From Icerya purchasi (Eukaryota; Arthropoda; Insecta; Hemiptera; Monophlebidae): a stretch of 64,000 bases of DNA. Shown in pieces: positions 58,501-64,000 of the stretch (its first letter is position 1; every line of letters begins with the position of its first letter). The DNA is taken from assembly GCA_039619475.1 (NCBI GenBank), contig CM077116.1:6076001-6140000 (forward strand). Reading direction: 5' to 3'. A program made the position numbers and the translations under genes. Under the pieces are notes generated by a model. The model saw only the letters and a program-made list of their open reading frames with translations, made no database searches and was not told where the DNA came from.

Positions 58501-59303
58501 CTCACAGAATTAATTATTACCAGATTTTGATCAACTAACTCGCGAAATTTATTCCAGTTCTCTTCCATAAATTTCCAACGCAGTATATTATTTTCAGATT
58601 GATATGGCTGCCGATAAGATGATATTGGGTTGTTCGTATTTATAGTGATCATAATTGGAAAGTGATCACTCCCTAAAGACGTTAGTAGAACTTCCCATGT
58701 ACAATCGAGCGCCATTGAGGATGATGCTAGGGTTAAATCAACAGGGTTATTCACATGAAGGGGATTTCCAAGTTTGGTTTTGGAACCATCATTCAATAAG
58801 CACAGATCTGAATTAATGATGAGGTCAAGTACAGCTGCCCCTTTCGCATTATTACGGTCACAACTCCAGCACACACTCAGAGCGTTGAAATCTCCACCCA
58901 CCAAAATGGGAATATTATTATAACCCTCCAACGCATCCAAGAATGTTGAGGAGTCTATAGAATGATTTGGGGGAGAGTAGTACGAAATAAATATTCCGGA
59001 AAATTGACCAATAGTAACAAGAACGCTGACTGCATTTGATTTGGTACTATTGTTACTAGTTGATAAATCGAGATTAATCACCTGGTACTTGATTCCGAAC
59101 TTAATTAAAATGGCCGTACCCCCGTAGCCATCCTCTCTGTCGTCTCGAAAACAGTGATAATTGGGAATGTTAAAAGATCTGTTCTTGGATAGCCAAGTTT
59201 CTGAAAGTAGAACAATATCAATATCCTCCTGAGACAGAAAGATTTCTAGGTCACCTTTATTAGAAAAAATGCTGCGTGCATTCCACTGTAACACCCGGAT
59301 CAT
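55539..59303 (-). CDS. I-clade LINE ORF2: endonuclease, reverse transcriptase, RNase H
   Basis: The 1254-residue protein is intact. The AP endonuclease spans residues 1-220 (W7-N8, E35 in LLSETWL, D138 in GGDFNA, S212-D213-H214). The PWWNGEC linker is at 303-309. RT spans about 440-760: SSPGLDGI at 444, FRPISLASC at 505, D576 in ATFLDIQGAFD, AQGAVLSPLLFNLY at 635, Y666-ADD669, YLGLFLDPKLTW at 741. RNase H spans about 960-1095, with D966 (FTDGAKF), E1003, D1029 (FSDS) and D1085 (WVPGHCG...DRVD). A CCHC finger is C1182-C1185-H1199-C1204. In such elements the endonuclease nicks the target and the RT copies element RNA from the 3' OH in the nucleus. RNase H plus a three-knuckle ORF1 indicates the I clade rather than Jockey. 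Confidence 0.96.
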   Translation of the reverse strand: MIRVLQWNARSIFSNKGDLEIFLSQEDIDIVLLSETWLSKNRSFNIPNYHCFRDDREDGYGGTAILIKFGIKYQVINLDLSTSNNSTKSNAVSVLVTIGQFSGIFISYYSPPNHSIDSSTFLDALEGYNNIPILVGGDFNALSVCWSCDRNNAKGAAVLDLIINSDLCLLNDGSKTKLGNPLHVNNPVDLTLASSSMALDCTWEVLLTSLGSDHFPIMITINTNNPISSYRQPYQSENNILRWKFMEENWNKFRELVDQNLVIINSVSNSLDKYYTFYDAVLSALQCSMPKASLYKGNKPAVPWWNGECETKVKERNDALRTFRAVGTMGAYLTYRKIAGETRKLLKKTKRNSWRDFCRKFNRNTPLKEVWNLTKRFKNSHSHGRVIQNDSWFTDFSNAVSPPYVPMREELAGEGNTAPMISHILLRPITYEEVFIPLNKKRDSSPGLDGITYSVIQNLSNYAKNILLEIYNNLLVSGLIPSDWSRFLVIPIPKPGKSLNQASSFRPISLASCFRKVFEVVIKNRLMWWIERQKILPEGMFGFRPHLGTQDCVASFLGDVYSTFQEKGFLVATFLDIQGAFDNVSIPVLFNQLIAVNIPFPMAKLLCSLFLCRSLHILNPVSKQVEVRTTYKGLAQGAVLSPLLFNLYILPLFNIQIPNFSRILSYADDFLIYSKHNCLIKCLQASQTSMDICFNSFEKIHFEISLAKSSVSVFSLRPFDYEQIRVLIQNQFIKFTRHVRYLGLFLDPKLTWTFHIQKLVELVIKSYSPLKAISNSWWGSDPVILSQLYKSFIRSKLDYGAIFYGSASKFQLRKLDSLQNLGLRLITGNVRSSPTIGLQMETKIAPLNIRRNYLTDKFVLKYCNYKYPQFISKIMQVSSDWRFVPQKMPLLLKRTRMYYSYSPALVPSSPSNYFNFRYDLNLIKLDININTFKSQNLHLLPGNIVNSVFLGIAKELYPGYRLIFTDGAKFRGFNEGVGAGFLIEGITEQKFKLPPEASIFTAELLAIEKALEFVKNVLQSKGEFVVFSDSLSSLLLLQRSNFECNCHPIIYEIKEKYFNISELGGVIKFCWVPGHCGVPLGDRVDLIAKEGVRSGIKFPFIPSFDLLDKAKRNNHADWISLICREQGPGKYFHMVQPSLPSIPWFYRISFPVSLTRRFVTVVCRLRSGHCRLGLNFSNTGHCTGCNIYCRQNFREDINHLLFNCTQFDDARLAFSKDLMSCGVYSPLCVFHLLCSSDKILFVLFRFIERNRIVV

Positions 59304-59455
59304 GTCGAAAAGAGTGAGTTTAAAATGATCGCGAATTACCCTGTTTATATATCTATATTGCTACATATACATAAATATGTAACCGCTAAATGTATACAAT
59401 AAGTTAGTATATACTAAAAGAAATATATAATTAAATATAATATAAAATCGGAAAA
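59304..59455 (-). other. Inter-ORF spacer of the I-clade LINE
   Basis: 152 AT-rich bases with atatac/tatata repeats between ORF1 stop and ORF2 ATG. ORF2 is therefore not overlapped by ORF1 and must be translated by reinitiation or internal entry. Confidence 0.6.
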
Positions 59456-61006
59456 TTAATTGTTGGCTGAAATAGCCTTACCAGTTTTTTTGTTATTGGG
59501 AAGAGACTTTAACCCTTTAGAATTCACCACATTGGAGATTTTGGGATCCAAACCCTTTTTGCTTATGTTATTTGTATTACTTCTCAATATTGGTTGAATT
59601 GGTTTCGGCTCGTTGTTAGTTAAAGTTGTGCTGTTGGTTAGTTTGGACGAACTAGGTTGTCTATCTAACTTTTTTGGACTGGAATAATTTGTTTTTTTCC
59701 CTTCGTCAGAAGCCGCAAACGATACGGTACGTTTGAGACGGAAATCTGAGATAGGAATTAATTGCTTTGAATCAATGTATCCAGTCTTTCTTATCGGTTT
59801 GGGTTTAAATGAAGCGATAATATGAGATTCATTTTCGTGATTACTCTGCGAAATAGGCGGAAAATTATTTTCTTCAGATAAGAGAGAAAAACGGTTTCTT
59901 CTAACAGTATTGGAATAGAGATTTTCTTGTCGATATAGAGAAGGTATTTCTAATGAGGCCTCTTGAAAGCTGAGGTTATGTGACGCCATAAGTTCATTTA
60001 TTTGAGTTTGCCTTCTTCTTTCTGGACACGAAGTATCGGTGGTTCTATGCTGATTTTTGCAAAGCACACAAATTGGAGATGCACTAGTACAAGCTTCTTC
60101 CGAATGTTCTTTTCCTCCGCAGCGCAGACACCTGGAATTGCTCTTGCACTGTCTGGCTAGGTGACCATATCGGAGACATCGGTAACACTGACGCGTACGT
60201 CGAACAAATGGTTCACAAGGGAACCTGACGTTCCATAAAAAAACATGTGATGGTAAGGACTGGCCTTCAAACGAGATCAGTACAGAAGAACTTGGGAAAT
60301 ATTTAATTTCGCCCTCGATATTAGCTCGTCTATTTAATCGCTTAATGTTATTAACTACAAACGGGTAGGAGTCAATCATTTCCATGATTTGATCAACGGA
60401 ATACTCGATATCCACTCCCTTAAGAACACCAAATCGTGAGACCAGATGTGCCGGAATAAAAGCTCTATACCCGCTCGTAAGAAAGCAAGAACAAGAAACT
60501 AAATTATTGGCGGAATGAGGTGACGACAATTGAATAATAACTCTATTCCGGCCTACCTTCTTAATTTCAATAATATCTTTCCATAAATTATTTATTTTTA
60601 ATATTTCGGCGATTTTTAACGCACTAATGGCTAGTCTGATTGAGTCGGGTTGATAGGCTTTTTCAATAAAAACTTTAAAACCTTTATCGCTATGAGTGGA
60701 ATTTGTATCAGTAGGATAAAAGTTAGAAATGTAATTACGAGGTTCTGAAAGAGCCGAGTTGTTCGTGCTATTGTTATGACCGGCTTCATTATTTGTCTTA
60801 TCAAGATTGCTGTTGCTATCATTATTGTTATCACTAGTTACGGATTCTTTAGACTTACTTAACTGAGCCGTCTGCGAGATGTTGCTTTCGCCGTCTTCAT
60901 CGCTAATAATAGTTGTAAAATTACTTACCTCGGTGCACAGCGTACTGTTACCTGTTTCCCTTAACTTGATGGGGGGATCTTTCCCCCCATCCTCGTCCAC
61001 GTCCAT
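59456..61006 (-). CDS. I-clade LINE ORF1: gag-like RNA-binding protein with three zinc knuckles
   Basis: This is an intact 516-residue protein. Residues 1-105 are acidic and Ser/Asn-rich (low complexity). Residues about 108-265 form an RRM/gag-like core (KVFIEKAYQPDSIRLAISAL, IKKVGRNRVIIQL). Three CCHC knuckles follow: C274-x2-C-x4-H-x4-C287, C293-x2-C-x4-H-x4-C306 and C313-x2-C-x3-H-x6-C327. The C-terminus is basic and Ser/Asn-rich. Such ORF1 proteins coat element RNA, multimerise and chaperone target-primed reverse transcription. The ATG at 61006 is the first in frame. The three-knuckle arrangement is the one known from the Drosophila I factor. No disruption is seen. Confidence 0.93.
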   Translation of the reverse strand: MDVDEDGGKDPPIKLRETGNSTLCTEVSNFTTIISDEDGESNISQTAQLSKSKESVTSDNNNDSNSNLDKTNNEAGHNNSTNNSALSEPRNYISNFYPTDTNSTHSDKGFKVFIEKAYQPDSIRLAISALKIAEILKINNLWKDIIEIKKVGRNRVIIQLSSPHSANNLVSCSCFLTSGYRAFIPAHLVSRFGVLKGVDIEYSVDQIMEMIDSYPFVVNNIKRLNRRANIEGEIKYFPSSSVLISFEGQSLPSHVFLWNVRFPCEPFVRRTRQCYRCLRYGHLARQCKSNSRCLRCGGKEHSEEACTSASPICVLCKNQHRTTDTSCPERRRQTQINELMASHNLSFQEASLEIPSLYRQENLYSNTVRRNRFSLLSEENNFPPISQSNHENESHIIASFKPKPIRKTGYIDSKQLIPISDFRLKRTVSFAASDEGKKTNYSSPKKLDRQPSSSKLTNSTTLTNNEPKPIQPILRSNTNNISKKGLDPKISNVVNSKGLKSLPNNKKTGKAISANN

Positions 61007-61144
61007 GTGCGGTGTTAACCACCTGCAACACCGAAAACTTGACGACCGATCAGAAAGAAGAAAAAGAAAGGAAAGAGAGAGACAGAGAAAAAAAAAAAAA
61101 AAAAAAAAAAGGTACTACGAATTCGTTGAAATAAGTAAACGGTT

Positions 61145-61170
61145 TTATCAACACGAACGCGATAGAACAC
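61145..61170 (-). promoter_or_regulatory. 26-bp motif near the 5' end of the I-clade LINE
   Basis: On the minus strand it reads GTGTTCTATCGCGTTCGTG then TTGATAA, 31 to 56 bases from the element 5' end. It is repeated in inverse with one mismatch at 61331-61356, outside the element. A role in the internal promoter is inferred from position only. Confidence 0.5.
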
Positions 61171-61200
61171 ACTTTCGTCAACGAACCAAATTGCTCTTGA

Positions 61201-61210
61201 AGTTACTAGT
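61201..61210. repeat. Target-site duplication of the I-clade LINE, right
   Basis: AGTTACTAGT, matching 55108-55117. Confidence 0.92.
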
Positions 61211-61621
61211 TAGATCGCCAGGCAAAATCAAATTTTTATTTTTTCGTATTATCATATGATATATAGGGTGGGTGATTTATCTTGCAAAGCTGAAGTTGCG
61301 TTGCAATTTCAGAACTTGTGCATTATTGTTGTGTTCTATCGCGTTCGTGCTGATAAGCAAACTTGTGAATGCCGCTCCGCTGATGCTGTTTGTCTCGGTG
61401 AGTCCGTTCTTAATTGTTTGTCTTATCTTATCATCGCGCTTTACAACCGATCGTGTAACCGTCGCCGCGTAACTGCGCCGCTACCAAGGCACGCTGTCCG
61501 AATTGCTCGACAGTGCAGCCAGTTAAAGAACTTATAAACATCCTAGGTTCGACGTCAAAGTACTACACTCAGTGCGCTCCTCAATTAAGTCGCAGTACTC
61601 GGGGCACTGTCGCGCGGAACA
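61211..61621 (+). promoter_or_regulatory. 5' region of the Jockey-clade LINE
   Basis: About 410 bases between the I-clade target duplication and the Jockey ORF1 ATG. It becomes GC- and CpG-rich from about 61370 (gtcgccgcgtaactgcgccg, gggcactgtcgcgcggaa), unlike flanking DNA, and holds the 26-bp motif at 61331-61356. Jockey-type elements use internal downstream promoters, so this is the likely promoter/5' UTR. The exact 5' end is not fixed because the 3' end and target duplication lie outside the window. Confidence 0.5.
61331..61356 (+). promoter_or_regulatory. 26-bp motif in the Jockey-clade LINE 5' region
   Basis: GTGTTCTATCGCGTTCGTG then CTGATAA, identical but for one base to the motif in the I-clade LINE 5' UTR, in opposite orientation. 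Confidence 0.5.
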
Positions 61622-63076
61622 ATGCCGCGCGATAAGCCTCTGAGCGGCTGTTTGCAGCCACCTCGGCTAACGTTACCGTCAACGTCAACGGTAAAAACGA
61701 TGAAAACAAAAAACCCACCCCGACCGGTTACCCCGGTACAGTTGCGGAAAACTGCTACCGGTAGCTATTCCATAAAAAGACAATTGTCCTATTCAACTAC
61801 CAGTGAAAGCGATGAAAATTGGCTAACTCCTAAGCATGTAGCTAAGAGTGTAAAATCTGTCGCTTCTTATAACGCTAAACCAGTAAACACTAAACGTAAT
61901 ATTTTCCAATTTCTGGATAATGAAAACAGTGATGATATCAATAATAATAGTAGCAATAACAATAACGGTAATAGCAGTAGTAATAACAATGACGCTGAAA
62001 TGGAAGTCACTAATATTAATCCTAATAACCCGGAGCCTGCGTCTAACGAGGTTAACTCCAACAAGAGAGCCAGACCACCGCCACCAATTATGTTAAAAAA
62101 CGTGCAAAATATCACCAACTTCAGAGAATTCCTACTAAAGATACCTGATATAGAATTTTCACTTAAATCCACGCTGTCGGGAGTGACAATAAAACCTTCT
62201 AACCCACTAAGTTATCGTACCCTTATAAGGGCTATGAAAGATAGTAATTATTTATATTATACTTACTCTCTAGAGGAGGATAAACTGTTCAGGGTAGTGT
62301 TAAGAAACCTGCACTGTTCTACTGACCTAGCTGAACTAAAAGCAGAGCTGGAGGCAAGAGGCTTTGTGGTAGCTCGGATCACTAATATTCTCAAAGGAAA
62401 TACTAAGCAACCCTTGCCAATGTTTTTTATTGACTTAATACCTGCTCCAAAGAATGACGAAATTTTCAACATCACGCGCTTATTGAATACAGTAGTGGCG
62501 GTGGAAGAACCGAGAAAAGACTCGAGGCTGAAACCATGTAGACGCTGTCAGCTGTTTGGTCACACGGCCAATTACTGTAACCTTCCTCCTCGTTGTGTAA
62601 AATGTGCAGGCAAGCACGACACTGAAACATGTACTGAAGGCGTCGATGTGCCAGCAATCTGTGCGCTATGTGACGGAAATCATCCGGCGAGCTACAGGGG
62701 ATGTCCGGTGTACAAGCAGCAGACTACATTTTATAAGAATTTACGATCAACTTACGCTAGCACTCAAATAAATACCTAAAATGCCGCAAGTGGGGATTAC
62801 AATTGTTCTAGTGTAGTAAATAATAATAGGACTTATGCCAATGTTGCTAAAGCTAAACGCGTAGATTTAGATCTAAATAATGTATCCAGCAGAGGACATC
62901 TGAGTAACAGTAAAAATTGCTACACCGACGATGGTATTACCACTGCTAGTAATAACAGCAACAGAAACAATGCTGATATGTCCTCAATGCTATCTGCATT
63001 TTTGAACGAATTTAAAAGCGTAATTAATCCATTAATCTCCTTATTAACTAAGGTTATTGAAAAACTACTATCTTAA
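61622..63076 (+). pseudogene. Jockey-clade LINE ORF1 (gag-like) with one in-frame stop
   Basis: The frame runs from ATG 61622 to TAA 63074-63076 and is broken only by a TAA at 62777-62779 (codon 386). After that stop the same frame continues with RTYANVAKAKRVDL and LSAFLNEFKSVINPLISLL, as expected for the gag C-terminus. The N-terminus is Pro/Thr/Asn-rich with Asn runs at 107-125. Residues about 155-300 form the gag core with a PRE_C2HC-like end (FFIDLIPAPKNDEIFNI). The knuckles are C306...C319, C325...C337 and C347...C361. The protein would bind element RNA. The single stop may be a real mutation, a polymorphism or a sequencing error. The stop codon overlaps the ORF2 start as TAATG. Confidence 0.88.
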
Positions 63077-64000
63077 TGATAAATGAAATAAATAACATCT
63101 CTCGTCAGTCACTAGTGATTATGCTATGGAACGCCAATGGCATTGCTCCAAAGAAAGGAGAATTAGAGATTTTTCTTCAGCTTAATACTGTTGACGTTGT
63201 ACTGATCGTGGAAACGCATCTCGTAAGAAGTCACAGCTTTAAGCTAAATGGATATAACGCTTACACTGCGCACCACCCTGATGGCACGGCCCACGGTGGT
63301 TCCATGATATTGGTCAAAAGTGGATATAAGCAATATGAAAATTTTTCCCGAAGCACATATGCCTATCAGGTCGTTGCCGTGAACATAGAAACATTCGCAG
63401 GTGAAATCGCCGTGGCGGAAATTTACTGCCACGGAGGATTCGCAATACCAGACGTGGAGCTCAACAGTCTTTTTAACAACTTAGGAAATAAGTTCATATG
63501 CGGTGGTGACTATAACGCGAAAAGCTTCGCGTGGGGTTCTAGGCTAACTAATCGGGCTGGGAAGAAGCTTGATAGGTGCCTACGGAGTAATTCACTTGCC
63601 GTCCTTTCACCAATGACGCCCACGTACTGGCCTGCGCATGATAATAGACTTCCAGACATATTGGATTTTTTTTATCATCCGTGGATTACAAAGATACAGC
63701 AGAGAATGTAGTACTGTTAATGACCTCTCTTCAGATCATATTCCAGTTGTTGCCGTCGTAGACGTACGCCCGAGGTGTATACCCACCCAACAAGGACTGG
63801 TTAATAAGTCCACAAATTGGGACCTCCTTTGTAGCATAATCGAAAGTAATATCAATTTAAGAATTAAAATAAAGAATAAAGAGGACATAGACCTAGCGGT
63901 CAAAAATTTTACCAATCTAATTGTACGCGCCTGCCATGACTCGACTAGTTATACCTCGGATAAACGGCGAGTCAGATTCATTCCGGTCGAGATTAGACAG
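63076..64000 (+). pseudogene. Jockey-clade LINE ORF2 N-terminus (AP endonuclease), frameshifted and cut by window end
   Basis: From ATG 63076 the frame encodes MLWNANGIAPKKGELEIFL, VVLIVETHLV (catalytic Glu), GGSMILVKSGY, CGGDYNAKSFAWGSR and LPDILDFF, a Jockey-type AP endonuclease. At the T8 run (63666-63673) the frame shifts, and another frame continues without stops to the window end with GLQRYSRECSTVNDL, LSSDHIPVVAVVDVRPR (SDH motif) and a linker region. The break is a one-base length change in a homopolymer, which could be a genuine lesion or a read/assembly error. RT domains would lie beyond the window. Start choice is supported by the TAATG junction with ORF1. Confidence 0.87.

Larger units (their letters stand above)
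55118..61200 (-). mobile_element. Full-length I-clade LINE (6.08 kb) with perfect 10-bp target duplication
   Basis: Minus-strand order: 5' UTR (61200-61007, with a T-run of about 26), ORF1 (61006-59456), 152-bp spacer, ORF2 (59303-55539), 421-bp 3' UTR and an A-rich tail (55118-55134). Perfect AGTTACTAGT duplications lie directly outside both ends, which fixes the boundaries and shows the copy is not 5'-truncated. Both ORFs are uninterrupted. Endonuclease, RT and RNase H catalytic residues are all present. The 3' UTR holds a 23-bp tandem repeat and an older imperfect duplication of about 125 bp. It sits just upstream of the RTE-like LINE on the same strand. Taken together this is a young, potentially competent element. 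Confidence 0.95.

Noticed and set aside
61145..61356. Small MITE with 26-bp terminal inverted repeats
   Set aside because: Not excluded, but no target duplication flanks it, and the left motif is inside an element whose boundary is fixed at 61200, so a 212-bp MITE would have to span two unrelated sequences.
61867..62172. Leu-rich minus-strand open frame in the Jockey ORF1
   Set aside because: It is the reverse of the Asn-rich (AAT/AAC) stretch of the gag protein.
1..64000. Telomeric TTAGG arrays, rRNA genes and bacterial symbiont genes
   Set aside because: None seen on reading both strands; no operon-like gene packing outside the first 2.4 kb.

Overview
The window reads as AT-rich, repeat-dominated nuclear DNA of an arthropod, most likely an insect. 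This is inferred from the mix of element families: I-clade, Jockey-clade, R1-like and RTE-like LINEs, a Penelope-like element, a Maverick/Polinton-like module, tRNA-derived SINEs, fold-back MITEs, long homopolymers and TA, ATT and TTTTA microsatellites. No bacterial operons, CRISPR arrays, rRNA genes or functional tRNA genes are visible. I could not identify any host protein-coding gene. The only hint of one is a CpG-rich stretch at about 13.14-13.72 kb that looks like a promoter plus untranslated first exon. The species cannot be named from what is visible.

Layout. 0-2.4 kb: three tightly packed intact plus-strand genes of a Maverick/Polinton-like element (DUF8207-like protein cut by the window edge, chromodomain integrase, coiled-coil protein with a fibre-like N-terminus), followed by a 338-bp tandem duplication. 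4.2-4.6 kb: G-rich 31-bp minisatellite. 4.7-10.8 kb: LINE fragments, a TTAA-flanked repeat and a SINE with a perfect 11-bp target duplication nested in an RTE-like LINE. 14.3-21 kb: three LINE remnants; the minus-strand one (15.6-19.3 kb) is split by a 1.3-kb inverted-repeat transposon (TTA duplication) and a 0.8-kb fold-back element (TTAA duplication). 21-32 kb: mostly unassigned sequence with Jockey and I-like fragments. 32.4-35.9 kb: the 5' half of an I-like LINE (gag plus endonuclease). 36.7 kb: second SINE copy. 39.7-43 kb: I-like RT fragment, a Penelope-like element with RT and GIY-YIG regions, and another RT fragment. 43-52 kb: mainly unassigned DNA with short 3' LINE ends, two tandem-repeat patches and a third fold-back copy. 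52.2-55 kb: a fairly complete but broken RTE-like LINE.

55.1-61.2 kb holds the best-preserved element: a 6.08-kb minus-strand I-clade LINE with intact ORF1 (516 aa, three zinc knuckles) and ORF2 (1254 aa; endonuclease, reverse transcriptase, RNase H, CCHC), an A-rich tail and a perfect 10-bp target duplication. It is a strong candidate for a recently mobile, possibly active element. Head-to-head with it, a Jockey-clade LINE runs from about 61.3 kb past the right edge. Its ORF1 carries one in-frame stop, ORF1 and ORF2 overlap as TAATG, and ORF2 is frameshifted at a T8 run. The two 5' regions share a 26-bp motif in inverted orientation.

How the parts work together: each autonomous LINE supplies a gag-like RNA-binding protein plus an endonuclease/RT for target-primed reverse transcription. 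The SINEs and truncated copies depend on such machinery, and the fold-back elements would need DNA transposases not encoded here. The nested insertions give a relative chronology.
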